Origin: JAWKWH01 sp963669415
Lineage (GTDB): Bacteria; Pseudomonadota; Alphaproteobacteria; Rhizobiales; Rhizobiaceae
Assembly (NCBI GenBank): GCA_963669415.2
Contig: CAXXPS010000002.1
Location: 2,108,001-2,172,000, forward strand
DNA length: 64,000 nt
Reading direction: 5' to 3'
Both the position numbers and the translations under genes were made by a program. Below, one piece after another: positions 8,411 to 17,538 of the stretch. The notes beneath the pieces were generated by a model that saw only the letters and a program-made list of their open reading frames with translations, did not search any database and had not been told where the DNA came from. Position 1 is the stretch's first letter; each line of letters begins with the position of its first letter.

Positions 8411-9513
8411 GCTTTCGGCCCCCGCCTGCCTGATCCTAGCAGAGGATCGGCCAGCGTATCCAGTGGCCATCGCGGTCTTGGCGTTGTGCGCAAATCAGGC
8501 TCCGGAGCAATTCCGGCTTGAATGCGCTCAATTGCCGCGTAGGCGATCATGGCGGCATTGTCGGAACAAAGATCCAGCGGAGGTGCAACAAAGCGGAATC
8601 CATGCTCTGCGCACAGTGATTGAAGGCCGGTTCGCAGAAGCTGATTGGCGGCCACCCCACCCGCCGCAACCAATACGGCATCCGGACATTGCGGATGATC
8701 ATCGCGAAATCGCTGCAGGCTTCGCAACACCCGGTCTGAAAGCGTGTCGGCGACGGCGTTTTGGAATGAAGCGCATATATCGGCAATATCGGCATCTGAA
8801 AGCGGTGCAATTTGGTTTGCGGTCTGCCGTACTGCGGTTTTGAGACCGGAGAACGAAAAATCCGGCCGGTCCTCGCCTTTCAGCGGCCTGGGAAACGCAA
8901 ACCGATCCGCATTGCCGGCCATCGCCGCCTGTTCGACGGCGGGTCCGCCGGGATGACCGAGACCGAGCAATTTGGCCGTTTTGTCAAAGGCTTCACCAAG
9001 CGCATCGTCGATGGTGCTGGCGTAGCGGCTATAGCGGCCAACACCTTCCACCAGAACCAGTTGCGTATGGCCGCCGGAGACCAGCAACAGCAGATACGGA
9101 AACGCCAAGCCATCGGTCAGGCGGGCCGTGAGCGCATGACCTTCCAGATGATTGATGGCGTAGAGCGGCTTGTCCAACGCGGCGGCGATCGCCTTTGCCT
9201 CCATCAATCCGGCAATCAATCCACCGATCAATCCCGGCCCGGCTGTAACGGCGATTGCATCGAGATCCTGTAACGGCACGGAAGCATCTTCAAGCGCCGC
9301 AGCGATCACACCATCAAGTTTTTCGATATGGGCGCGGGCAGCGATCTCGGGCACAACACCGCCAAATGCGGCGTGTTCGTTGATTTGGCTGAAAACGACG
9401 TTCGACAATATCTCCGTCCCGACTGTCGCCTTTGCACGCAAAACAGCGGCTGCGGTTTCGTCGCAACTCGTTTCGATCCCCAGAACGGTCAATTTTTCAT
9501 CAGACGGTATCAT
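8407..9513 (-). CDS. tsaD: tRNA N6-threonylcarbamoyladenosine transferase TsaD
   Basis: TsaD transfers the threonylcarbamoyl group from TC-AMP to A37 of tRNAs that read ANN codons, together with TsaB and TsaE. The 368-residue protein has the N-terminal VLGIETSCDETAAAV, the glycine-rich ITAGPGLIGGL-like segment, metal-ligand histidines His122 and His126 in NHLEGHAL, and the VSGGHTQLVLV strand. It overlaps gpsA by four bases and is divergent from hemC with a 64-base gap, a conserved alphaproteobacterial arrangement. Confidence 0.96.
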   Translation of the reverse strand: MIPSDEKLTVLGIETSCDETAAAVLRAKATVGTEILSNVVFSQINEHAAFGGVVPEIAARAHIEKLDGVIAAALEDASVPLQDLDAIAVTAGPGLIGGLIAGLMEAKAIAAALDKPLYAINHLEGHALTARLTDGLAFPYLLLLVSGGHTQLVLVEGVGRYSRYASTIDDALGEAFDKTAKLLGLGHPGGPAVEQAAMAGNADRFAFPRPLKGEDRPDFSFSGLKTAVRQTANQIAPLSDADIADICASFQNAVADTLSDRVLRSLQRFRDDHPQCPDAVLVAAGGVAANQLLRTGLQSLCAEHGFRFVAPPLDLCSDNAAMIAYAAIERIQAGIAPEPDLRTTPRPRWPLDTLADPLLGSGRRGPKA

Positions 9514-9577
9514 GGGCGCATTGTGGAACCGTATTTTCCCCGTTAGGACGTCAGCGAGTTATCACGGACATCTGGCC

Positions 9578-10507
9578 ATGCAAACAGAAGGATTGCGTAT
9601 CGGAACGCGCGGCAGCCCGCTGGCTCTGGCCCAGGCGCGCGAGACACGTGACCGGTTGATGCGGGCGCATGGGCTGCCGGAAGAGGCTTTTTCGATTGAA
9701 GTTATCTCAACCAGCGGCGACCGGATCCAGAACCGCCCTCTGTCAGAGGTCGGCGGCAAGGGGTTGTTCACCAAGGAGATTGAAGAGGCGATGCTTGCCG
9801 GGAGCATCGATATTGCTGTTCATTCAGCCAAGGACATGCCGACCGTCCTGCCAGACGGGCTTGAATTGGCCTGTTTTCTGGAGCGTGAAGATGTTCGAGA
9901 TGCCTTTGTCGGGCGATCGGCCGCGTCGCTTGAGGAATTGCCGGACGGCGCCACAGTCGGTTCATCGTCCCTGCGGCGGCAAGCGCTCGTCAGGCGCAAA
10001 CGACCTGATCTGAAGGTCGAAACCTTTCGCGGCAATGTACAGACCCGTTTGCGCAAGCTGGAAGAGGGTGTCGCCGACGCGACCCTGCTGGCTCATGCCG
10101 GGCTCAGGCGTTTGGGCATGGCGGGGGTAATCACCCGGCTGCTCAATGTCGACGATTTTCCGCCGGCACCCGGACAAGGCGCCATCTGCATCGAACAACG
10201 GAATGGCGATGAGCGCGTGACCAAAATGCTGGCGCCAATTGATCATGCCGCAACCCGGATCGCGCTAAGCTGCGAAAGGGCCTTTCTGGCGGCTCTTGAT
10301 GGCAGTTGCCGAACACCAATTGCCGGGCTGGCCCGGATCGAAGATGACATGATCCGCTTTAACGGCCTGATTCTGACGCCTGACGGGCAAACCAGCCATG
10401 CGGTCAGCAGCGAGGGGTTGGTGAAGGATGCGGCCGGCATCGGGCGGAAAGCAGGCGAGAACGTCCGCGCCCGGGCAGGCGCATCGTTTTTCGACAGCTG
10501 GAGCTGA
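9578..10507 (+). CDS. hemC: porphobilinogen deaminase (hydroxymethylbilane synthase)
   Basis: HemC polymerises four porphobilinogens into hydroxymethylbilane in haem, sirohaem and cobalamin synthesis. The protein is 309 residues from ATG 9578: LRIGTRGSPLALAQA at the N terminus, STSGDRIQ, VGGKGLFTKEIEEA, the HSAKDMPT loop, GSSSLRRQA and APGQGAICIE. Cys244 in ALDGSCRTPIAG is the attachment site for the dipyrromethane cofactor. An in-frame extension antisense to tsaD is not coding. hemD follows after three bases, so the two form an operon. Confidence 0.97.
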   Translation: MQTEGLRIGTRGSPLALAQARETRDRLMRAHGLPEEAFSIEVISTSGDRIQNRPLSEVGGKGLFTKEIEEAMLAGSIDIAVHSAKDMPTVLPDGLELACFLEREDVRDAFVGRSAASLEELPDGATVGSSSLRRQALVRRKRPDLKVETFRGNVQTRLRKLEEGVADATLLAHAGLRRLGMAGVITRLLNVDDFPPAPGQGAICIEQRNGDERVTKMLAPIDHAATRIALSCERAFLAALDGSCRTPIAGLARIEDDMIRFNGLILTPDGQTSHAVSSEGLVKDAAGIGRKAGENVRARAGASFFDSWS

Positions 10508-10510
10508 TTA

Positions 10511-11218
10511 TTGCGGGTGCTCGTGACACGTCCCGAACCCGGGGCAACCCAAACCGCCGAGAAATTGCGCGCGCTCGGCCATGAAGCGGTGGTGCTTCCG
10601 TTAAGCCGCATTGTTCCGGTGACGCCAAATCCCATACCCTCCACAATCGGGTTTCTTGGCGCGTTGTTCACCAGTTCAAATGCGGTCAGGCACATGCCGG
10701 TCCGGCTGCACCGCCGTGTTTCTGAATTGCCGGTCCATGTGGTCGGCGAAAAGACCGCTGAAGCGGCTGAACAACAGGGCTTCGACGTCCGCACGGTAGC
10801 AGGCACCGGCGCGGAACTTGCCAGTTTACTGCTTCCCAAACTCCAGGCCAAAGACAATCTGCTCTATGTCTGCGGCAGGGTGAGATCACCTGACCTGGAG
10901 CAACGATTGGAGGCCGCAATGATCAACATTCAGGCGGTCGAGGTTTATGATTCACTGATAGTCAGTTATGCAACTGACTACGTATTGGAAGCGTTATCCG
11001 GACGGCAGATCGATGCGCTACTTGTGTATTCTGCCGCGGCGGCAAGGCAGATCAGTGGGATCATTCAAAATGAGAGTACCCGGAAATTTCTATTAAATTC
11101 AGCTGCTTATTGTATTTCAGAGCGCGCTGCCGAAGCGTTGGAAAACAACGGCAGCATGAAAGTGAAGATTGCTTCGGAACCGAACGAAGACGCAATTTTC
11201 AATCTGATCGGCAGCTAA
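10511..11218 (+). CDS. hemD: uroporphyrinogen-III synthase
   Basis: HemD closes and isomerises hydroxymethylbilane to uroporphyrinogen III. The sequence is divergent, as usual for HemD, but has the opening VLVTRPEPGATQTAEKLRALGHEAVVLPL, the GALFTSSNAV strand, VVGEKTAEAAEQQGFDV and a C-terminal CISERAAEAL segment. It is 235 residues long. The start is a TTG three bases after the hemC stop; a GTG two codons later is the alternative. The last 150 bases are more AT-rich than the neighbours. Confidence 0.88.
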   Translation: MRVLVTRPEPGATQTAEKLRALGHEAVVLPLSRIVPVTPNPIPSTIGFLGALFTSSNAVRHMPVRLHRRVSELPVHVVGEKTAEAAEQQGFDVRTVAGTGAELASLLLPKLQAKDNLLYVCGRVRSPDLEQRLEAAMINIQAVEVYDSLIVSYATDYVLEALSGRQIDALLVYSAAAARQISGIIQNESTRKFLLNSAAYCISERAAEALENNGSMKVKIASEPNEDAIFNLIGS

Positions 11219-11334
11219 ATCAGACCCTGCGACCAATCACCACTTGGACATGATGACGAGTATGTTAGGACGATTTTAATGTTGGCGGTGCGATGCCGCA
11301 GACAAAATCAGTGTGTCATGTCCGGGAGCCAGAA

Positions 11335-12693
11335 ATGGCCAGAACACCAAGAACCAAACATTCGAAAAAGAGCCGTGAGCCGGTAACGATCGATCTGGAA
11401 GCCGAGAAGGTGAAATCCGCTGAAGGGCAATCTGAAGAGGTGAAAACGGATCCGGATGCTGACGCGGAGACAGGCGAGCAGAACGCGAATGCCGACGAAG
11501 CCCTTGACAGACCCGACCGGGGGCCGGGTGATCCTGACGGCGGTGTCAATGGTGCGACTGAAGACGGGAGTGACACTGGCTCGCCACCGAAGAAGAATTC
11601 ACTTGCCGGGCTGATCGGAGCCGGTGTTGTCGGCGGGCTGATTGTGTTGGGTGGAAACTTTTTGCTTCCCGGATTGCTGGGTGGGCAAACGACTCCGCCT
11701 GATTCGGAAATCGAATCGAAACTGACGGCACTTCGCTCTGAACTTAAAGCTGATCTTTCAAAGCTGGAGCAGGAGCGCAATGAAGCGATCAGCGCTGCGA
11801 TCGCTGCAGCAAGGGCGGAACTGGACGCAGAGATCTCAAATAGTGCGGCTGATATTGCCGAGCTTGGAGACAGTCTGGCCAAGATACAAAGCGCGCTGGA
11901 GGCCGGAGATGGCGGTGACGCTGCCGCACTTCAGACGCTGAGCGACAGGCTGAACAATCTTGAGCAAGCGGTTTCAGGTTTGTCCGATAGCTCTGCCGGC
12001 GAAAATTCCGAGGCAGTGAATGAACTGGCTGAAAAGATCAGCACCATCGGTCAATCGATTGCGTCGCTGCAAGATGCGGTTTCCACATTGCAGACATCGT
12101 CGGGCGAGGCGACGACTTCGATCGAAGCCTTGAAAGCCGAGGTCAGCGAGCTCTCCAGAAAGCTGGAACAACAAGGTGGAAACCCGGAAGTAGCGCGCGC
12201 CATTGCTGCGGCAGCACTCAAATCGGCGATCGATCGTGGACTGCCGTTCATGACCGAGCTGGAAACCTATGCTTCCGTTGCCCCCGGCAGCCCGGCGATC
12301 GAAGCTCTGCGCGAGCTTGCAGCGCGTGGCGTGCCGACCCGGTCGGAAATTGCTTCCGAAATAGCTGATGCGGCCAATGCGATGGTCGCGGCAGCCAATT
12401 CAAGCGGCGAGGATGCCACTATCTGGGAGCAACTTCTTTCCAGTGCGCAGTCGCTCATCAAGGTGCGTCCAATCGGTTTGGTGGAGGGCGATACTCCGGC
12501 GGCGATTGTTGCGCGGATGGAAGTGGCTGTGAACGCAAACAACTATTCTGCCGCTCTCACCGAATTTGAAACGTTGCCCGACGGGGTCAAAGCGGCAGGC
12601 CAGGCTGTGGCGGACAAGATCACGGCCAGGTCACAGGTTGATGCGCTGATCGATACCGCATTGGCGGCAGCGCTCAAGCCCGCACAAGAGTAG
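11335..12693 (+). CDS. mitofilin-like inner-membrane coiled-coil protein (COG4223 type)
   Basis: This is a bacterial relative of mitochondrial Mic60/mitofilin, found in alphaproteobacteria between hemD and hemY and linked to intracytoplasmic membrane shaping. Layout: a charged, acidic N-terminal region of about 95 residues, one membrane segment near residues 97-122 (LAGLIGAGVVGGLIVLGG), a long Ala/Glu/Ser-rich coiled coil (about 130-290) and a C-terminal helical domain resembling the mitofilin signature region. The start is the ATG of MARTPRTKHSKK, with GGGAG eight bases upstream; 14 more codons are open upstream. It probably belongs to the hemCD-hemY operon. Confidence 0.85.
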   Translation: MARTPRTKHSKKSREPVTIDLEAEKVKSAEGQSEEVKTDPDADAETGEQNANADEALDRPDRGPGDPDGGVNGATEDGSDTGSPPKKNSLAGLIGAGVVGGLIVLGGNFLLPGLLGGQTTPPDSEIESKLTALRSELKADLSKLEQERNEAISAAIAAARAELDAEISNSAADIAELGDSLAKIQSALEAGDGGDAAALQTLSDRLNNLEQAVSGLSDSSAGENSEAVNELAEKISTIGQSIASLQDAVSTLQTSSGEATTSIEALKAEVSELSRKLEQQGGNPEVARAIAAAALKSAIDRGLPFMTELETYASVAPGSPAIEALRELAARGVPTRSEIASEIADAANAMVAAANSSGEDATIWEQLLSSAQSLIKVRPIGLVEGDTPAAIVARMEVAVNANNYSAALTEFETLPDGVKAAGQAVADKITARSQVDALIDTALAAALKPAQE

Positions 12694-12694
12694 C

Positions 12695-13107
12695 TAGAGC
12701 GTGTTTTGTTCAAATGGAAGCGGTTTGATGGCAGGGGTTTTTCGGCTTGGCTCGGGCATTTTTCGCTTTGCCGGCGTCAGCCGCGCGAAAATGCCTTCGA
12801 TAGTGCCGAGCGAACAGGGGCGTTATTGCGGTTCAAAGAAACCGCAAAACGCCTTGGAGAAAACCGCAGCGCGATGTGAGCATCGTGCGAGGATTTCGAC
12901 GCGGGCAAGGCGGAAAAGACCGCCGAGCCAAATACCGGCCAAGCGTTTGACACATATAGCTAAACCGCAATCGTTTGAACTTGATTCTTCGCACCCTGAA
13001 CGGCGTCGCGCGAGTCTTACGGTGTTCACACCGTGGTGCCTCGCGCTCCTTGTCAGGCCACGAATAATCGGCGTTCAAACGATTCAATTTGAGCAAAACA
13101 CGCTCTA
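12695..13107. repeat. 413-bp dispersed inverted-repeat element, copy 1
   Basis: This interval between the mitofilin-like gene and hemY has no convincing gene. It is bounded by a perfect 14-base inverted repeat (TAGAGCGTGTTTTG at 12695-12708 and its complement at 13094-13107). Read on the minus strand it aligns over much of its length with the element at 39635-39944, sharing for example CCTGACAAGGAGCG, GGTGTGAACACCGT and GCGCTGCGGT. It also contains several internal hairpins. It carries no transposase, so it looks like a MITE-like intergenic repeat. It sits inside the hem operon, starting one base after the upstream stop codon. Confidence 0.75.
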
Positions 13108-13124
13108 GTACCGGAGTTGAGACG

Positions 13125-14861
13125 ATGATCCGCATCCTGAATTTCCTGATTGTTGTATTTGCTCTCGGACTTGCGTTTGCATGGCTGGCCGACAGGCCGG
13201 GTGATCTGGTGATCACTTTTGGTGGTTACCAATACCAGGTGACATTGATGGTAGCCGCCGTGGCGTGTGTCGCAGCTATCTCGGTGGTGATGATCACCTG
13301 GTGGATACTTAAAAGCATCTGGAACAGTCCACGCGAGGTGAACCGCTATTTTCGCGCGCGCCGCCGTGAGCGCGGTTATCAATCACTGTCGACGGGGCTG
13401 ATTGCGGCCGGGGCCGGTGACAACGGGCTGGCAAAAAAGATGGGCAAGCAGGCAGCCGGCCTGCTTAGCTCTGATCAGGAACCGCTGATCCACCTGCTCG
13501 AAGCGCAAACCATGCTGCTTGAAGGGAACCATGAGGGTGGGCGCAAGAAATTCGAGCAAATGATCGAGGACCCGGAAACGCGCCTGCTTGGTCTTCGAGG
13601 CCTGTTTCTGGAGGCACAAAGACTGGGTGAACGCGAAGCGGCACGGCATTATGCCGAACAGGCAGCAGAAACAGCGCCGCAACTGATCTGGGCATCCAAT
13701 GTGGCAATCGAGACCCGGATTGGGTCAGGTGACTGGGAAGGGGCTTTGCGATTGGTGGAGAGCCAGATTTCCACCAAACAGATTTCGGCAGATGAATCGA
13801 AAGACCGGCGGTCGGTGCTGTTGACGGCCAAGGCTCTGGCGCTGATTGATACCGATCCGGCGGCGGCGCGGATCGCAGCGCTGGAAGCCAACAAATTGTC
13901 GCCCGAGTTTGTTCCCGCGGCCCTGGCGGCTGGCAAGGTGCTCTATCGTCAGAGTGAATTTCGCAAGGGTACCCGGATACTTGAAGCGATCTGGAAACGG
14001 TCACCGCATCCCGAAATCGGCGATCTTTATGTTCATGCCCGCCCGGGTGATTCGACCCATGATCGCCTGAAACGCGCCAAGCGGCTGCAATCACTAAAAA
14101 AACAACATGTTGAATCAGCGCTTGTTGTTGCGAGGGCTGCCAACGATGCGGGTGAATACCGCGAAGCCCGGGAAGCCATTGAAATGGCGTTGCGTTTGGG
14201 ACCGCGCGAGAGCACCTATCTGATGCTGGCGGACATAGAAGAAAACGAGACAGGTGATCAGGGGCGGGTCCGGCACTGGTTGTCGAAGGCGGTACGAGCG
14301 CCCCGCGACCCGGCCTGGACCGCGGATGGCTACGTTTCGGAAACCTGGGAACCGGTATCGCCGATTAGCGGTGCGATCGGTGCATTTGAATGGAAGGTTC
14401 CGGTCGAACGGCTTGGTGCGGTGATCGATCCGGATGAGGCGGACCCGATTGAGTTGCCTGTTATTCCCGAACCGGTGACCGAGCCAGAACATGATGCGGA
14501 AATCGAAGCCACCGATGTGGAAGAGCCGGAGCCTAGTTCCGATGTGGTTGAAGCCTCCGTATCTGAAGAGGGAGATCCGGTAGCCGATGAACCGGCCGAG
14601 CCAGCCGAACCGGCTGACCGGTCAGACAGCGATGAGGGTCCGAAACCGGAATTGGCGGACGAGGCCGAGCAGTCTGCCGAAGAGATGAAAATGGAAGCCG
14701 AACCGGAGGATGACCAAACGGTTCCGGTGACAGGTGGCGAACAGGGAACCGAAGAGGAAGAGAGCGAAGCTGAAATCGTTCCGTTGCACAAGATTCCCGA
14801 CGATCCCGGCGTGGATGAGGAGACGCCGAAGGAGCAGCCGAGCCGCTTCCGCTTGTTTTGA
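13125..14861 (+). CDS. hemY: HemY-type haem biosynthesis protein, acidic C-terminal extension
   Basis: This is a proteobacterial HemY, an inner-membrane TPR protein whose gene accompanies hemCD; its exact role is unresolved. Two N-terminal membrane segments (about residues 4-20 and 40-64) are followed by TPR-like helices to about residue 400, including REVNRYFRARRRERGYQSLSTGLIAAGAGD and the WEPVSPISGAIGAFEW motif typical of the family. The last 130 residues or so are a low-complexity tail rich in Glu, Asp, Pro and Ala, which is not needed for the core fold. The start is placed at MIRILNFLIVV, with GGAG eight bases upstream. Copy 1 of the repeat ends 17 bases before this start. Confidence 0.92.
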   Translation: MIRILNFLIVVFALGLAFAWLADRPGDLVITFGGYQYQVTLMVAAVACVAAISVVMITWWILKSIWNSPREVNRYFRARRRERGYQSLSTGLIAAGAGDNGLAKKMGKQAAGLLSSDQEPLIHLLEAQTMLLEGNHEGGRKKFEQMIEDPETRLLGLRGLFLEAQRLGEREAARHYAEQAAETAPQLIWASNVAIETRIGSGDWEGALRLVESQISTKQISADESKDRRSVLLTAKALALIDTDPAAARIAALEANKLSPEFVPAALAAGKVLYRQSEFRKGTRILEAIWKRSPHPEIGDLYVHARPGDSTHDRLKRAKRLQSLKKQHVESALVVARAANDAGEYREAREAIEMALRLGPRESTYLMLADIEENETGDQGRVRHWLSKAVRAPRDPAWTADGYVSETWEPVSPISGAIGAFEWKVPVERLGAVIDPDEADPIELPVIPEPVTEPEHDAEIEATDVEEPEPSSDVVEASVSEEGDPVADEPAEPAEPADRSDSDEGPKPELADEAEQSAEEMKMEAEPEDDQTVPVTGGEQGTEEEESEAEIVPLHKIPDDPGVDEETPKEQPSRFRLF

Positions 14862-14910
14862 CCGGCTTGTCGCCCTACAAACCCGCTAAACGGGCCGGAC
14901 GAGAGCAAGC

Positions 14911-15384
14911 ATGATCGACGGATTGATCAAATTTCTGCAGGAATTGCCCGGTGGCAAATCCGCTCCGGAGCCGCGCAAGGCTGATGACCCCAGAGTTGCC
15001 GCGGCGGCATTGATGTTCCATCTCATGGATGCCGATGGAGTGCGCCATTCCACCGAACATGAGCGGCTGGAGCAAATGCTCAGGGATACCTACTCCCTGA
15101 CGGATGGTGAACTGACCGAACTCGTCAAGGCCGGTGAAAAAGCGGATCGCGAAGCTGTTGATTTGTATGCATTCACGAGCGTGCTGAAGCGCAACCTGGG
15201 GTCGGAAGCGAGAAGCGAGTTTATTCGCCTTTTGTGGGAAATAGCCTATGCCGACGGTGAGCGTCATGAACTTGAAGACAATATTGTCTGGCGTGTGGCG
15301 GAACTGATCGGCGTGGAGCGGGAAGAGCGGGTAGCGCTCCGCCGCAGTGTTGCTGCAGCCGCGGGAGTTGGAGACAGCGCGTGA
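14911..15384 (+). CDS. TerB-family protein
   Basis: A 157-residue helical protein of the TerB (tellurite-resistance TerB/DjlA N-terminal) family. The core has paired acidic helices: AALMFHLMDADGVRHSTEHERLEQML and FIRLLWEIAYADGERHELEDNIVWRVAELIGV, where the acidic residues may bind metal. Family members occur widely next to hem genes in rhizobia, without a proven link to tellurite. Its stop overlaps the GTG start of the next gene (GTGA). Confidence 0.88.
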   Translation: MIDGLIKFLQELPGGKSAPEPRKADDPRVAAAALMFHLMDADGVRHSTEHERLEQMLRDTYSLTDGELTELVKAGEKADREAVDLYAFTSVLKRNLGSEARSEFIRLLWEIAYADGERHELEDNIVWRVAELIGVEREERVALRRSVAAAAGVGDSA

Positions 15385-16127
15385 ACGCACCCTATAGCCG
15401 GCCGAAGATTCTGACCGTCCTGCATCAGGAATTGTCGAGCCCGGGCAGGGTTGGCCTGATGTTGCAGGCGAAGGGATTCGATCTCGATATCAGACGCCCG
15501 CCGCTCGGCGATGAACTACCAGAAACGCTTGATGGGCATGCCGGAGCGGTGATTTTCGGCGGGCCGATGAGCGCCAATGATCCGGACGAATTCGTCAAGC
15601 GGGAGACCGATTGGCTTGCTGTTCCGCTGGCTGAGAACAAACCATTTTTGGGAATCTGCCTCGGGGCGCAAATGCTGGTCAATCATCTGGGCGGAAAGGT
15701 CGAGGGGCACCCTGACGGTTTGGTCGAGATTGGCTGGTATCCGATAGAGGCCACCGAGGCTGGAAGAGAACTGATTGACTGGCCGGGCATGACCTACCAG
15801 TTTCACCGCGAGGGCTTTTCGCTTCCCTCTGATGCGACCCTGCTGGCGACCGCTGAACATTATCCCAACCAGGCGTTCCGGTATGGCGACAGCGCTTGGG
15901 GCGTTCAGTTTCACGCAGAATTGACGCGGGTGATGATGCAGCGCTGGGTCGTGCGCGGATCCCAACGTTTCACGCTGCCTAATGCACAGATGGGACGGCA
16001 ACATTTGCACGGGAGGTTTGTCTGGGACGGGCCGCTTCGCCGCTGGCTCGACGGGTTTCTCGATCTGGTATTCAGAACCGAAACCGCACTTGTCACGTCC
16101 GGCCGTCGAGATGACGGGCTTTCCTGA
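15381..16127 (+). CDS. class I glutamine amidotransferase (GMP-synthase-like)
   Basis: This is a stand-alone class I glutaminase domain, 248 residues. The catalytic triad is visible: Cys in LGICLGAQML, and His and Glu in VQFHAELT. GAVIFGGPMSANDPDEF is typical of the GuaA-like subgroup of stand-alone amidotransferases. The synthetase partner is not in the window, so the acceptor is unknown; it could also be a gamma-glutamyl hydrolase of the PuuD type. It starts with GTG overlapping the terB stop and ends 35 bases inside the convergent MFS gene. Confidence 0.87.
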   Translation: MNAPYSRPKILTVLHQELSSPGRVGLMLQAKGFDLDIRRPPLGDELPETLDGHAGAVIFGGPMSANDPDEFVKRETDWLAVPLAENKPFLGICLGAQMLVNHLGGKVEGHPDGLVEIGWYPIEATEAGRELIDWPGMTYQFHREGFSLPSDATLLATAEHYPNQAFRYGDSAWGVQFHAELTRVMMQRWVVRGSQRFTLPNAQMGRQHLHGRFVWDGPLRRWLDGFLDLVFRTETALVTSGRRDDGLS

Positions 16128-17325
16128 GCGCCGGGAACAGATAGGCCCAGAGACCTGCGATACATACCGCGCCAACTCCACCAAATACTACCGCTGGCAC
16201 GGTTCCGATGAAGGCCGCCATCGTGCCGGCGCGGAACTCGCCCAACTCGTTTGAAGCGCCTATGAACACCATGTTGACGGCGTTCACCCGTCCACGCAGG
16301 CGATCCGGGGTCCAGAGTTGGATCAGGGTTTCGCGGATATAGACGCTCACCATGTCTGCCGCACCAAGACCGGCGAGTGCGACTATCGACAGCCAGGGCA
16401 ACACCGAAAGGCCAAATGTGATTGTGAACAGGCCGAACAGGGCGACGCCTGCAAACATGAAAAGGCCGGCATGGTCGCGAATTGATTGGCCGGTCAGCCA
16501 CATCGCCATCGTGACAGCGCCAATACCTGGCGCAGCGCGCAGCATTCCAAGTCCCCAGGGCCCGAGTTCCAAGATGTCGCGGGCGTAGACCGGCATGAGC
16601 GCCACTGCACCGCCGAGCAATACAGCGAACAGGTCGAGCGAGATGGCTCCCAGAACAACTTTTTCGTGCCAGATGTAACGGAACCCGGCAAAAAGTGTTT
16701 GGAGACTGTTTGGCTGCTGTTCAACATGCTGGGCTGGTTTGGGGATGGAAAACACCAGTACAGAAGCGACGACCATGCAAATGGCGGCGACGCCGTAGGC
16801 TGCCTCGGCCGCCAATCCGTAGAGCAGTCCGCCAGCTACGGGGCCGAGGATTGCCGCTGTCTGCCAGGCTGACGAAACCCAAGCGACGGCGTTGGCGAAA
16901 TCTTTCTCAGGCACCAGGTTGGCGACAAGTGCGCCGGAGGCGGGGGCAAAGAATGCCCGGGCTATACCGAATACGGCAAGTACGGCAAATACGGGTAACG
17001 GCGAGGACAGCCCCCGGATAGTCAACATCAGGATGGCAACCGCACAGATCGCTTCCAGTCCGGCCGACACTCCCATGATCATGCGCCGCCCGAACCGGTC
17101 GGCGGCCGCACCGGTGACCAGCACCAGCAACAGTGACGGGGCAAACTGGATCAATCCGACCAGACCGAGGTCGAAGGGGTCACGGGTCAGGTCATAGATT
17201 TGCCAGCCGACCGCGACCGATACGATCTGTGTCGCAAAGGTCGCCAGAAAGCGGGCGGCGAAGAACCGTGCGTAAGCGCGATGGCGAAACGCGGCGTAAC
17301 GCGACTGTGCTTCTCCCGTGCTCAA
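16093..17325 (-). CDS. MFS transporter, EntS/MFS_3-like
   Basis: This is a major facilitator superfamily permease, 410 residues with about 12 membrane segments. The loop 2-3 signature is GAAADRFGRRMIMG. The opening SRYAAFRHRAYARFFAARFLATFATQIVSVAVGWQIYDLT resembles the EntS/MFS_3 group of exporters. The substrate is unknown. Its 3' end overlaps the amidotransferase gene. An interval of about 210 bases upstream holds no gene or clear site. Confidence 0.85.
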   Translation of the reverse strand: MSTGEAQSRYAAFRHRAYARFFAARFLATFATQIVSVAVGWQIYDLTRDPFDLGLVGLIQFAPSLLLVLVTGAAADRFGRRMIMGVSAGLEAICAVAILMLTIRGLSSPLPVFAVLAVFGIARAFFAPASGALVANLVPEKDFANAVAWVSSAWQTAAILGPVAGGLLYGLAAEAAYGVAAICMVVASVLVFSIPKPAQHVEQQPNSLQTLFAGFRYIWHEKVVLGAISLDLFAVLLGGAVALMPVYARDILELGPWGLGMLRAAPGIGAVTMAMWLTGQSIRDHAGLFMFAGVALFGLFTITFGLSVLPWLSIVALAGLGAADMVSVYIRETLIQLWTPDRLRGRVNAVNMVFIGASNELGEFRAGTMAAFIGTVPAVVFGGVGAVCIAGLWAYLFPALRKARHLDGRT

Positions 17326-17538
17326 AGCACTGTAACTCGCAAACAGCCACCGGGCTGATCCGGCCCGTTTGGCGTCGACTGGAATATGCTACACATGCGG
17401 CCGGACCTTATGGTGGATTTGCTGCCCGCACATATCACGGCGGCGTTTTAGAGCAAGTCCGCAAGCAGATCCGCCGACCAATCCGGATTGAAAGGCCGGC
17501 GGAAACTGCCGGAGCGACACGCCATCATGTATTGGCGA

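Noticed and set aside
12833..13216. A 127-residue minus-strand frame in repeat copy 1
   Set aside because: It runs out of the repeat into hemY antisense and is not preserved as an open frame in copy 2, so it is likely not a gene although such frames are often annotated.
14330..14908. A Ser-rich 192-residue minus-strand frame over the hemY tail
   Set aside because: The Ser/Gly repeats are the mirror of the acidic Glu/Asp/Pro codons of HemY.
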